DNA of 64,000 nt from Melastoma dodecandrum (Eukaryota > Streptophyta > Magnoliopsida > Myrtales > Melastomataceae), in assembly GCA_029817715.1 (NCBI GenBank), contig JARUPY010000538.1, forward strand, positions 8,122,001-8,186,000, given 5' to 3'. This document shows positions 21,275 to 33,230 of the stretch, piece after piece; position 1 is the stretch's first letter; each line of letters begins with the position of its first letter. The notes below the pieces were generated by a model. It saw only the letters and a list, made by a program, of their open reading frames with translations. It was not told the origin of the DNA and did not search any database. Position numbers and translations under genes: made by a program.

Positions 21275-22900
21275 TCTGAATGAGAATTCCTAGCGAAAGC
21301 TTTTACATTCAATTCCACATGCGGAGAGGAATACACTTGTTTGCGCATACTCTCTGCCTCGGTGCTCTTTGTATGTTCTCATGGTTGTCTCTATTTACTG
21401 TTTTTCTAGGCATGACTAGGTAAGTCCCTATATCCGGGACCAGGATTTTAGGGGGTCATAGAGCGGCACGAACTTGTTGCTTTCTGCGGCTAGTAAGCTA
21501 TGGACCGGGACCCGCCTCCCTTTGTCCGAGAGATGTCTTAGAAACCTTTTTTCAGTCTAGAATTGTATGCTCACTACATTTACCAGACGCCGCATGTGCA
21601 TTTGCTTGTTACTAAGTGCCTATTACATGTGTAGGGACAGGTGTCAGGTATGCTTTGTATGTGATACACTGCAACACTAACTTTGTTCGTCTTATAGTGG
21701 TTTGGGCTAATTATAGAGGGCTTCAGGAACCCTCTTTTATCGCTCCTTGACACTTTTTATCACATACTACATTCAACTACATGAGTGTCTGTCTGATCGC
21801 ATTAACCGCTTCATCGCATTACTGCATTCCATTTTTGGTCGTATTTCTGTAGTACATGCTCTACGAGGATGAGCTCCTCTCCTCCCTTCCGGGAGACTTT
21901 AAGGAGAATTTGTCGAGATAAGGACCTGCAAAAGTCGAGTAGTCATACACGAATGCGGTCAAACAACACCACAAATTTATCATGCATCGACATCACTATC
22001 GCATGATGCTAATTCGAATCTTCTCCTTGCTTCCTTCTCAGGTTTAAATCTCCAAGACGACTCATCGAACAAGACTGAAGGCAAAAAGGAGATAACAATC
22101 TATGACAACACGAGAACCAAAGATCCATCGACGGCTACCAAGGCCCGAAGCCGAACATCCAAGGACCATGAAGGCCAAAGATTCCTCAATGGGTAACAAA
22201 GTCCAAAGCTAAACATGAAGATCAAAGATCACCCATCGACTATCAAGGTCCAGAGTCAAATATACAATAACATGAAAACCCCAAGGAGGTTAGATCTCAT
22301 AAGCCAACCTCAATCAACACCGGAGCAAATGACGAGCCCAAAGAGTCGTTCATAGACATGCTAAGACCAAACACACCGGAAACATAACGCTCCTACTGAT
22401 CTAACAACCGCATCAAAGAAGCATAACCAATCCCTACATCATTAGTCACCACAACTTTGACACCAATGGAAACATCCTTCCCAACTTCTTCCACGGTGGA
22501 CATGAAGACGATATACCTCCACTCATCCTAAGCCATGATTCTCAACATCAGACAATTCAGACAAGAGCAATCCCCAATTTACAACCCAAGTCCAGATCTT
22601 CAACAAGGGGCAATCCTCAAGTCTACGTCTCCATCCCTGATCATCAATATTCGCTAATCGGGGACAGGTGGCAAATCCTTTGACCAACAGCACATTTTAG
22701 CACAAGGGGCAAATCATGGCCCTCACAACGACCTCGCGAGATCGAGACACCTGCAGGTAATCCACCTCCAAATATGATCACTCGAAGTCTACGTAGATTA
22801 AACCTCATTGTCTCTTCGATAATAGGAACTCGACGAACGTCGGATACAAAGCATCCCACGACCAAAACATGAACTCCCCTTTCATGTTCCAAGCCACATT
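21275..22900 (+). other. 5' internal region of the Tat/Ogre-like element, non-coding
   Basis: Follows the primer site. No gag or other domain is visible in any frame. Ogre-type elements are known for long 5' leaders, which fits. From about 22040 the sequence becomes A+C-rich and changes texture, so a junction with other DNA may lie between 22.0 and 22.9 kb. Confidence 0.45.
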
Positions 22901-23434
22901 CTCACCAATGGGTTGGCCCACCTACCTTCCTCTCATCCACTCCAATTTCCCACCTTTCCTAGGACTCTGGAGACTTGCGTGGCCTCTTTTCGTCCCAATC
23001 AGTCTGATCATTGGAAGTGCAATCAACTCAGATATCTCAAAGCCGAGGTTGAGTCATTAGGCTCATTCTACCCCGCACCTTTACCTTCAGTGTCTCTCAT
23101 GCGTTCCATTTATCCTCATTAGCATGCAAGCAAGGCCTCCCATTTTGGCCCTAAATGATTCTCCCTTATCCTAGAGGTTGTCCTTGTCGCGCCATTAACA
23201 TTTCCTTGTCATACCTTATCGTGCCTTCCTCCGCCCCGAGGCCTTTCTCTCTCTTCACGGTCCCTTGTCGTCCTAGGGGCGACTTTCCTTGCCCTCGATC
23301 CTATTCGTACCGATCCTTCCATCCTCCGCATCCTCAGAACCCCCATGCCCCTTGTCATCCCTTCCGAACCATTTCCTAAGTCACCCTCGACCTTATGCCG
23401 TATTTCCCAAATTCATAAAAAGTCGTATCATTAC
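22900..23434 (-). repeat. Possible LTR start of a Del/Tekay-type element (minus)
   Basis: Read on the minus strand the segment begins TGTAATGATACG at 23435, directly after a PPT. The far end of the LTR and any partner are not identified, so the extent is a guess. Confidence 0.4.
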
Positions 23435-23460
23435 ATTCTACCCCTTAGGGATTTCGTCCC
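23435..23460 (-). other. Del/Tekay-type polyprotein end and PPT
   Basis: The minus strand reads GGGACGAAATCCCTAAGGGG and then TAGAATG into the LTR. An AATTTC-GGGACGAAAT-CC-TAAGGGGGG arrangement just before the 3' LTR is characteristic of Tekay/Del chromoviruses. Confidence 0.6.
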
Positions 23461-26300
23461 TGCAATTGCTCCTTGGTCTCATTCCTTTTAGTCCGCATGA
23501 CGGGCACCCCACTTCTCCTTCTTACCTTGGTCCTCCGCGAACTAGGGAGTCTGCCCTGCTCACTTTTGGTCGAGTTTTCACACCGTGTTCCCAGCTACGG
23601 CCTCATACACGCTTCGCTCCTCCATTGTCCAACAGAGTTAATATTGCGTGCTTGGGCACTATCCCAATCACTATCCCTTCTCCATTCCTCGAGAGAAGAC
23701 ATCCATAGGGTAACCCGTGTCGAGTCATTGCCAATTCCTAGGATGTCTACGGTGGCAATATAATCTCCACCCTACCTTCAGGAAGATTTCCTTCCGCTGC
23801 GCACCAATACTTACCATCCCAGCCTCCTCCTTTGCCAACACCACCCAATTATTATTCCTAGCTGCACCGAGCGGAACGGTCTTCTATCCTACTCCGATGG
23901 TTCCTTCTCATGCGTGGTAATCAAATTTTTCCCTTCTGGGCAACATTTCCCTCACCATTACCATCGTGTTCCCAGCTCCTGCCTCCATTTCTGCTGCCAA
24001 TTCTACGATAGGTATTTTAGAGGATTCCGTCTCTATCTTTATATGCACGGCAGCCGGCGCAATCCGAGAGGCCCGAGAACTGTATACTACTGGAATAGTC
24101 TTCCTCAGTTCACCTCTTCCCATTCCCTTTTCCAGCCTCCATATGCATATCTCTAAAATTTCCCGTATTCCTTAGTCCATTCCTCGTGGTCTTGCTCAAT
24201 TCCTACCCTTTTTTTCTCTTCCAGCCCTCCTGGTTCTTCCTGTTCACTCGGCAATCATTACCCTTTTTCGTTTCGGGCGAATGGGCTCCCACGTCTCGTC
24301 CCTGTCATAGGAGCAGGGAAGGTGTTTCCCAGAGAGGCAACCTCAAATACGACCCATGCCCCATCCATGCGAACGATATCACTACCACCTTGTTGGCTTC
24401 TACCCGATTTTTGTTCCTTCTTAGGGGAAGCGTTCTATCAGTGAGGATCTCGCTTCCGAGTTTGCGAAGGAAGTCTTCCACTCCTTTCCGGGTCCCTGTG
24501 TCCTTCAATCCCGAATCATCCTGAAGACTTCCCTTCCTCCTCCGACCCCTTCTCGGGGGTGCTCACACTGTCGTTCGGATACCTTACCCGACCGTGGTAT
24601 TCTCTCAGCTGACCTCGCTTCCATACTGATTGATTTACACTTTTAACGGGCCTCGCCGACCTTCGCATTACTTACTCTTCTCGAGTGGCCTCGTCCACAT
24701 CCTCTCGGCCCCGTCTCAGTTCCGGGTGCTACCGCCTTACTCAGCGCAGAGCATTCACCCTTATATACTTAAGGATGCTCTTGGTCCCTCCTTGCCAATT
24801 CCGACCACTCTGACCCCTTCATTGTGGTCCTTCTTGGCTTGCTTTGTTCCTACTTCGGAATATCCCCCATTCTCTTTAAGCGTTCATTCTCCTTTGGCAC
24901 GCTCAGGTTTGTCCCCCTTATACCTTCGAGGTTCCCTCCGGACCTCCTCTTTTGATGCCTAGGTGTGCCCATTTTCTCATCCCAACGTCCGACTCCCTGC
25001 CACCGGGGTCATAACCTCCGACTTCGGAGTTCGGGGGGGTTAGGAGTCGTCGTCCCCTACTTGGCTGGCGTCCACATGACCTAGTCGTCTTATTGCGCTT
25101 GCTACCCATTTTTATTCAATTTTTCGAATCCGATTCTGATTGCGCCCGCCCTTAGATTTTCGTCGCAATTTTTCCTACTACCCTCCTTGCCTACTAAGGA
25201 GTTCCGACCAGTCCCTTGGCTCCGTAATTCCGACCATGATCGACCTTGTCCTCCCAGTACTCCCAACGTAACCTCTTTCAACCCTCCTCACAATTCGAGA
25301 GGGTTATTCCCTCTAGGTATATTCAAGCCAATTCTGTTACATGAATGAACCCTCTGTCCCGACACATTATCACCTTTTACTTCGACTCTCAGTACTATCT
25401 AAAGTGGATGGCATCTCCCCCGCTTTGAAGTCAAAGGTTGGAACCATCGTTCCATATCCTATCGGTGTCCTCCAGGCCTGATCGTCTTACCATGATCGTT
25501 CTCCCTTTTCGAATTATTTCCTCCCATCCCTTCCGGGTTATTCACCCTCGCCACAGTATTTCCGTCGTACCTCTATTACGACCCTTCGTAGACCGAGCAT
25601 AGAGTAAACCATTGGTACCTCGGCGAGATCGTCATAGCCCTCGGTTCTCTTTATTCGTACATCAAACAGAGTTCTCCCAGCCCTAGTCTAGTTCTTCCTA
25701 CAGGGTGCACTGGTACCCTTGCCAGATGTGGACACATGGGAGTGCGACTTTCTCGTCCCTTTTACATGTATACAGTTGCGTTAACTACGGCCTCTTGATT
25801 CTACGTCGTCCGAGGGCTGGATAACTCACCAGTCCCTTCAACCTTGGCGCCCGGGGCGGGATAACTCACTAGTCCCCTTTTTACTTTCCTAGCATCCGAG
25901 GACGGGACAGCTCACCAGTCCCCTCCTTCCATGCCACGACCTTTCGCGAAGACCCCGCACCTTACCCAATCCACATTTCCAACCGTATCCGTCTCACTCG
26001 TTACTTGACCCTGCTGCTTTTGAGTTCGTCTCAACCACGTGTTCCTTTCACCTGACCTATGAGTTCGAGTATTTGTTTGAGCGTACTGATTTCGTCAACG
26101 CGAATGCAATTGTTCTACGAATCCACCATGCGCGTCCCGCTAGGACTCGTTTGGCCTTACCTTTCCCCAGTTATCCCCACCGGTTATTTCCTTCCTCACC
26201 TTGCTTCCGCGCTTCAAGCGTCCTCGTCGCTCCCATATCTTCACTCATATCACCATGCAGGTATCATGGTCGCTACTCCCACTAGCCTTAAATCCTAATC
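23461..26300 (-). other. Pyrimidine-rich block (purine-rich on minus), no intact ORF
   Basis: The plus strand is heavily C+T-rich over nearly 3 kb. Numerous plus-strand frames of 60-140 codons are rich in Ser, Pro and Leu, as expected of chance ORFs in C+T-rich DNA. On the minus strand, which should carry the Tekay coding region given the PPT at 23435-23460, only short frames exist and none shows a retrotransposon motif. It may be a non-autonomous derivative. Confidence 0.4.
25808..25925. repeat. Three imperfect tandem repeats, about 40-45 bp
   Basis: CGAGGGCTGGATAACTCACC-type units start near 25811, 25851 and 25897; each ends in CAGTCCC or TAGTCCC. They lie inside the pyrimidine-rich block. 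Confidence 0.6.
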
Positions 26301-27123
26301 CCACCTTATGAATCCCTTCTAACATTTGATCCTGATGTCTTATAAAATATGATTAGTATAGGATTTGACCAAGTCAACTTTTAGCAGAAATGAAAAGTCG
26401 AACTCAAACCTTTGACTTGGTGGTCACGAGTCATATATGCCCGAACATAAATGCTAGATCTGCGCTTTTTACTGTGAACATATTCGCCAATTACATCTCA
26501 TCCCGTACAACCGTATATGAATATAAAGTGGAACCTATGCTCATTCTAATGTGGGCAGTTTTCAAAAGAACTTTTCACGCGTTTACATCACAAGCACAAT
26601 CAAACACATGACATATGATCATTTTCGTTGACCCTTATACAAATACATGATAATATACAAACACATGTCCAAACAACAAGTTACATATTGTACAATATAA
26701 ACATACCGACTAATCAAAATCCTCTATTATAATTCGATTCCCACCACGGCCAAATAGAGGGCGCCCAAAAGAACGACTTGTAAGGAAGTAATGAATCGAA
26801 GAGATCTTCTACTTAGGAAGGATCGCGTGTTATTTCTTGTTAATAAATCAATGAAATCAAAGCATTTCGCAATGACAAGCAACCATAAGACTACGGCCAT
26901 CTAAAATTTACCCAAGAGTCCCCACCTCGATTCAAATCACGGTAAGCCACATCCTAACACTGAGTCCGCCAGAAAGCCCTTGCAACCAGATGCAGAATAA
27001 TCGGCAACAATAGTGTGGCAATAAAATCATCAAAGAACAAGTGACTACCCCTTCCACGGATGATCCCCCAACAACTCCAATACAAAACACACTAAAGTAT
27101 CTAACAACAAGAAGCATAGACTT
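26301..27123. other. Unassigned AT-richer region
   Basis: No coding or repeat structure that I can support. If the inversion model is right, the part nearest 27123 is original flanking DNA of the Tat/Ogre-like insertion, now inverted. Confidence 0.35.
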
Positions 27124-27128
27124 ATGGA

Positions 27129-28746
27129 TGTAGGCACGCCCTTTCGTGACCTCGCGGTGCGCGACGATGGTTCGGACGACATGAGGATATGGGGCCCGTT
27201 CCCCCCATGCTCCTCTAGTTGACGTCAAGACTCGAGCGTCAAGGCACTATGGAAGAGAGCAGTGTTGATCCTCCCTTGATTCCTAATCAAGCTTACTCGG
27301 GCCCTCGCTCGATCGTCCGAAGGCGACGAGCGAGAAGCGGAGCATGTTCCCAAAAAGGGATCTTCGGGAAAATTGGGAGCGGCTCGCATCGTCTTCACTC
27401 ATCCATGATGGCTTCGTAAGAAAATGGTTGATGTTGCTTAACCTATGTAAGCTATTACGAAGCCGCCAACGACTTATTTATAAAACTGTTTAAATCGAAA
27501 AAACTGTTGGTTCGGAAATCATTATTTACTAACTTTTATATTCTAACATGCGAAAAAGTGGCGTTGCTCCAAAAATATCATTGTTTATGGGCGTTAAACC
27601 CGATTCGGGCTTTTAAGATCGAACTCGTGTTCGATTAAAAATATCACATGCAACATAATACCTAAGGGCCTAAAGCATGCAAACACCCACATATCAATTA
27701 CTTAGATCAAAGGCGGCGGGGAATGATGGTGACCGTGGGCCCATGCACTTGGGTTCACGGCCCGTTACAGGTGGAAAAGAAAGAAAATTTGGGAAGCCCG
27801 CACCTCCTTCATGTACCTGAGGCAGCCAAGATATCAACTCGTCAACTAAAATTTATCAGTCGATGCCGCTCTAGTGAAGCCTTCCATCGAGCCTCCTGTC
27901 TTGTTCTACGCCTCCTCCGGCTTCCAAGATTCGATCATGTCGAAACCTTCGAAGTTCTCGCTCGATCACCTAATTTCGCATCGATGACATCCGACGTGAA
28001 AGTTACGGTCCGTCGACCGCCATCCCTGCATTCTGGTTGAGGTTGTCTTGCTCCATCAGTACTCGGTTTGCATTTCACGCCACAAGTGAGGATTAAAACA
28101 AATTGAAAAGGTGGTCAGCCATGCTCTAAGGTGAAAGAGTGGCTATGTGATTATAAGTAAAAAGACTGAAAACTCACCACGAGGTTGCCTCGCCCCGGGA
28201 TTGCCCGAGGGAGTCCGTTAGAAGGCTGCCTTAGAGCCGGTCCTTGGATTGTGGCTGTGACAGTAGTGGGGTCAGAAAGAAGGGTGGCAGCTGGACAAGA
28301 GGCTTTGGCCCATCAGCGGTGGAAAGGGAGAATCTTTAGCACCGATTTTGAGTGTGAGGAAGAATTGGCCTCTTGTTTCCCTATATAGGGAGAAGGATCG
28401 TCTATGAGGATTGTATGTACTTCCCTTTGTATCGATCCTTGTGGAGGATGAAGGTCTGTCATATTTATAGGAAGCCAATAGTGCCTGATTTTTTGTGATT
28501 TTTGTAGATTTTTCCTGATTTTTGTTATTTTTCTGGATTTTATGCTTGATCATTTTTTCGGATTTTTTGTAATTTTGTTTCCTAGTATCAAGGCTTCGAA
28601 GATCCTAGTTTGAAGATTTTTTTTCTCCTCCTAAAAGGAATCATATTTTGAATATTTTTTTCCTCCTCCTAAAGGAATCATATTTTGAAGATTTATTTCC
28701 TCCTCCTAAGATATTGTTTGACGATTTGCAAATTTGGGGTATTACA
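27129..28746 (-). repeat. Tat/Ogre-like gypsy LTR (minus, 3' LTR)
   Basis: On the minus strand it runs from TGTAATACCCC at 28746 to CA at 27129, about 1,618 bp, homologous to 19687-21248. A polypurine tract precedes it on the minus strand and no primer site follows, so it is a 3' LTR. TATTTATA on the plus strand at 28462-28469 is the TATA-box equivalent. It contains extra copies of an AGGAGGAGGAAA unit near its start. Confidence 0.82.
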
Positions 28747-28762
28747 GTTGCCCCTCTTTGCA
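28747..28762 (-). other. Polypurine tract of the inverted Tat/Ogre-like element
   Basis: The minus strand reads TTGCAAAGAGGGGCAAC immediately before the LTR start, a typical plus-strand primer tract. Confidence 0.7.
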
Positions 28763-30400
28763 AGGAAAGATTTTCTCGTAAAGACTTTATTAATATCTTA
28801 AATTGTAAAAATTTTGGAATTGGGGTATCCTTGATAGACCTATACTTTGGATCTTATAAAAAAATGTCAGTAATACGAGAATAATCAAACATGTACGATT
28901 ATGACATTCATGTATGTTGTTATTTATTTTGACAAAGTTTATTTGGATGCTTCTGAGCAAGGTAGGAGAAAGGCTTTTGACATTTCTCCCGGCTCACTCT
29001 TACTTTTGAAAGTTATCTCACTGGGATTTCATAATTCATTTGACTTGGATGCTCATGTACCAGTCGAAAGAAACTTTATTTGGTTTGTAATGTTGTTTCG
29101 GTATAAAGTCTTTCAGTTGAAGTTCCAAACTGTTATTTTGATAAACGAGTCTAGGGACCTCATCGGGAGTTGTTGGAAAACAGAGGTTTCACCGTTCGAG
29201 CGAATCTCCATCCGTCAGACAGCGGGCCAGTCGAGACGCTCTATTGGGGATTGATGACTGGTTTACTGGTGACTGCCAATGATCGCTTTGGGGATGTCTT
29301 TGTTCCTCATTTATTGGAGGTACATTTGTTCTTGAGACCGTTTATGTCGGTCCTGATACTTTACTTTGATCTTTCAATCTTTTCTTGCGCCTTGCTTTTG
29401 AGGACTTTCGTCTTTGCGCTGATTTTCTTTCTTTTTTTCTAATTTGTAAGGAAATGCCCCACTTTAAGGGATGTGCCTTGGACTCCTTGGGGATTTTGAT
29501 TTTTCCGTTGGGTAGATGTCTCTCTTTGGGAACGACTCAACTGACATGCATGTCCATTGATGGTGCCTTTTCAATTAAACCTCATGGAAGTGTCGCCTCT
29601 GTGGTCCATTACCTCCGGTTTCTTACTATAGGATCACCATTTACCTCGGTGTGAGACAGTCCTTAGACTCAGATGGAGTAGTGTGTGAAAACTTCGACTT
29701 TGGCTCGGAAGGGCTAGTAATCGGTCAATGGTCAGTGTGTGGGCTAGAGAATGAACGCTCGATCTCATCCCAGCTTGAGCATCATTTGTCAAAGGATTCT
29801 TTGTCCAACCGGACGCTTATGTATGTGAATCCTCTCTGTGTTTACAATCATCTCTCTTGGGTTTGTGTTTGGGAGTAGGTTTTCCTTCTCCGCTTCTCGC
29901 CTAGAAGCATTTTCTTAATGCTGGAAAAATCTCGTGGAGATGCAAATGATCACACAAAGTGATTAGGAAATGAATACCTTTGGGTAAACAAACCTCTTTG
30001 GAGATTTTATAAGGAGGCAGTGCTCTTGTGCAAACTTTGTGCGGAAAGTTCTTCTACTTCTGTGCCCCAAGTAATGCTCTTCAAGGTTGGGCATAACTCT
30101 GTCGTTTTCTAGGAGTTTGTATTGTACTGTATGTGTCGATACTCATGTACCTACACATGGACGGGATTGATGTTAGCTCATGTACTTCGACTCTCGGTTG
30201 AGGAAATAATAATGAATTCGGGTGTTCGTTGGGGGAGTTGAGATGAGGATGTCCATCTCAACTATTGCTGGGGAAGAATATGCTTGTATATTCAACTCGT
30301 GCTGGGGAATGCAATGTGTTCATGTAACCGATTTCGGATTGGAGAAGTGAGAAGCATGACTCTTGCCGGGGGAATGATAAGAAAATTTTTTAACGAATAT
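28763..30400 (-). other. 3' internal/untranslated region of the inverted Tat/Ogre-like element
   Basis: AT-rich, with no minus-strand coding sequence. Plus-strand frames of 75-117 codons (28648-29878) show no domain and I treat them as chance ORFs. The position upstream (on minus) of PPT and 3' LTR is that of the long non-coding 3' region of this lineage. Confidence 0.5.
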
Positions 30401-30404
30401 GTAA

Positions 30405-30900
30405 ATAGAAACTCCCTTTCATGTGGTCATCCTTGGCGACAACAAAGGCAACTCTGAAGATTTAGTTCATAATTTTCCACCCGACCAGCTGCGCCTTTAT
30501 CCGTAATGTATGGTGTTCATGTACCTACACTCCCCAAAGGGTGGAAAACAAGTAAGCTGATGTAACTTGTTCCATAGAGAAAGTACTAAAATATAATTAA
30601 TGTAATTATCCTTATTGATAACAAAGGCAATCTCGAATCTTGATTCGAAATTTCCACCCGACCGCCCACGCTTTTGAAGGATGTTCATGTACCTGCACTT
30701 GCTAAAAGACAGATAACAAGTGGGCTCTTGTTGTGTAGAGCAAGTATTAAAAGTGAATTAATACTCCCTTTCATGTCGCTTCGGCAGTACTTCTTTGTCC
30801 GATGGAATCAAAGGATTGACGAAATATTGCTCTTGCTTTGTGTCCGTTTTGTAAGGTTGTTCATATACCTATCAAACAAAAGGCGAGAAACACAAGTTGA
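30405..30900. repeat. Three imperfect tandem repeats, about 165-190 bp
   Basis: Each unit contains an AACAAAGGCAA or AATCAAAGGA block, then (in two) TTTCCACCCGACC, then GTTCATGTACCTxCACT or GTTCATATACCT. Units start near 30410, 30600 and 30763. They sit in the 3' non-coding region of the inverted Tat/Ogre-like element, where tandem repeats are a known habit of the lineage. Confidence 0.65.
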
Positions 30901-31690
30901 TACAAGGATGGTCGTCGCTTCGCCTACATCTCAGCCAACGTCGCCTACTAGAGGACTCAACTTGCTGGTCGTCAAGTAAGCGAGGCGCCGGGAGCACCGA
31001 GCGATGCGTTTCTCAGGCGACGAGCAACCCAAAGGACGGTTACGTTCTGACGGCTCAGATCTGACAACTTGCATCCCAAGAGTCGCACCAGCTCCACTAC
31101 CCTGCTCCGTTATCTTTTCAAATCTTATCAGAAGGAAACTAAATATTTCCCTTCCTTTTCTTCTGATAAAATCTTTTATTTTATTCATTTCCATTATCTT
31201 TTATTTCGTTTCCTTTATTATCTTTTCTATGGGCAGCCTATATAAGCCCTTGCATTATAAGAGTTGGAGGCAGATTATTCAGGCTTTTAAACTCATATTA
31301 GACTTTTGTCTTTCTATCTGAAGGAGTAGATTCTCTTTCAACCTCGTTCTTCATTTGGTGGATTTCAAGTGCAGATTGAGTAGAGTGTATCAACCGGTGG
31401 TGGTGTGCCTGTATCATCCGTGTTGTTCCTCGACCTCGTTCTTGTTCACGGTGGTGTGTCTGTATCCGTTTGACAGGCGAGTTCTATCCGAGTCTACTTT
31501 CACGATGGTGTATCTGTATCCGTAGAGGTTGATCTCAACCTATCCTTTCAAATCCATCTATTCAGCCATCCCGCCTCATCTTCTACCCTTCCGACCATTT
31601 CCACGTCACTCCATTCCGCACCCACAGTGACATTCCCATCGTTTCGGTATTGAAATCATCTATTCCTTACCGTTCCCATGTCATCTTGGT
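30901..31690 (+). repeat. Probable 5' LTR of gypsy element A
   Basis: An LTR-like leader upstream of gag. TATATAAG lies at 31239-31246, followed by several GGTGGTGTG(C/T)CTGTATC-type repeats (about 31400-31530). No 3' LTR partner survives, so the limits are approximate. A weak primer-site match TGGTACCGTGCG begins near 31688. Confidence 0.5.
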
Positions 31691-31729
31691 ACCGTGCGCA
31701 CAAGGTTGCTGTACAATCCACGGTTGTCA

Positions 31730-32730
31730 ATGGCCGGAAGAATCACACGCGGTATGTTTGTTGAGGATGCCCACGTTGCTCGGCTTGAGCAGCAAATCGC
31801 TAATCTTCAGCAACAACTTCAAACATTGCGAACCAATAATGGATCACATTCCCATAGTCGATTAGACAGCGACGAAGAAGAGAATCCATTGCGTGATGTT
31901 TCTCAACGAGGATCATCACCAGAAAATCGGCGACCCGAAAGGAGAGCCCAAATGATAAGTATCCAGATTCCGGAGTTTAAGGGAAACCTTGACCCGAATA
32001 ATTCATTGAATGGATGCATACGGTCGAACGCATCTTCGATTACGAGGAGGTACCCGCAGATCAAAAAGATAAGATGACAGCGTTACGGTTGAAAAAGTAC
32101 GCCAGCCTATGGTGGGAGAACACCAATCATCAACACTGTAGAGAAGAACGTGATAAGATCCGAACGTGGTAAAAAATGAACAGGGCTATGCTAAGAGATT
32201 TTGCCTGAGCACTATCGGCGAGATCCTTATCTCAAGTTCCAGTTGGTTCAACAAGTCTCAATGGTGTCGGAGTACACGAGGGAGTTTGAAAGACTCTTGT
32301 TGTAGTGCAATGTCCAGGAAGCCCCCAAGCAAACTATTGCTAGGTATCTTCGAGGACTTAAGCCCCAGGTGATTGACGAGGTTAAACTCCAGCAATATTG
32401 GTCGTTTGACGATGTTCGAGCGCTTGCCCACAAGGTTGAGCGGCAGCAAACGAGGAAGTCTAGTACCCGCCCATTTGTGAAGGCTCCACTTTTCAACAAG
32501 GGGAGTAGTTCACAGGCAAAGCCACCGTCGACTACGCCAAAAAGAACCCCATCATCGACTACTAAACCTGAAGCTAAGACGAACGAGTGAGATCCTGTTC
32601 GACGTTGTTTCAAAAGCCAAGGGACAGCACATATGGCGTCGGAGTGTCCCTCAAGGAGAAATGTAGTCATCAAGGAGTTGTCAGATCGAGAAGAGGAGTT
32701 CGAAGAAAACGCATATTCGATTTAGGATCA
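31730..32730 (+). pseudogene. gag: Gypsy element A gag, broken
   Basis: ATG at 31730 opens MAGRITRGMFVEDAH, followed by a short coiled-coil-like stretch (LEQQIANLQQQLQTL). A frame change near 32010 moves to DYEEVPADQKDKM, and several stops follow. The C-terminal gag reads in the frame of 32369-32590 (YWSFDDVRALAHKVERQQ). The zinc knuckle near 32605-32650 reads CFKSQGTAHMASEC: its second cysteine is Ser and the expected Gly is Thr. The homologous gag in gypsy element B keeps an intact knuckle. Confidence 0.8.
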
Positions 32731-33230
32731 AGAGGAAACTGAGGAGTATCCGAACAAAGGAGAGTTGCTAGTTGTCCGCAAGGCCTTGAACGCAACACTA
32801 GTTCACTAAGAGAACCAACATGAGTGCATCTTTCATACTAGGTGTACTGTTGAGGATAAAGTTTGTTTGGTGATTGTAGACAACGGAAGTTGCACCAATG
32901 CGGTCTCTAGAACCGTGATTGAGAAACTCAAGTTGTCCGTGTCCCCACATCCTCATCCTTATCGCCTACAAGGCTCAGCAAGGATAGTGATGTTCGTGTG
33001 ACGCAACAAGTGCGAGTCCCTTTCTCGATTGGGAAAATCTACAGGGATGAAGTTCTTTGCGATGTTATTCCTATGGATGCGTGCCATTTGGTCCTAGGAA
33101 GGTCGTGGCAATTCGCTCGACGCGCACGGCATGACGGGTATCGTAATACCTATTCCATCAGCGTCGACGAGAAAACAATCACCCTGATGCCTTTAACCGC
33201 TTCGCCAGGCGAAGCACCTATCAACTAGTC
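32731..33230 (+). pseudogene. Gypsy element A protease, broken
   Basis: Retropepsin region with VIVDNGSCTNAV near 32874 (active-site Asp kept, following Ser/Gly altered to Asn). The C-terminal half is in the frame of 32998-33228, with DVIPMDACHLVLGRSWQF. The family normally has an Asp-Gly/Ser-Gly-Ser-Cys-Thr-Asn signature, found in chromoviruses. Frame changes and stops interrupt it. Confidence 0.75.

Noticed and set aside
23155..24962. Many plus-strand ORFs of 60-140 codons
   Set aside because: The DNA is strongly C+T-rich, which suppresses stops on this strand. The products are Ser/Pro/Leu-rich with no motif.
28648..29878. Series of plus-strand ORFs of 75-117 codons as a possible gene
   Set aside because: No domain and no consistent exon borders. 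The position fits the antisense side of an Ogre-like 3' non-coding region.
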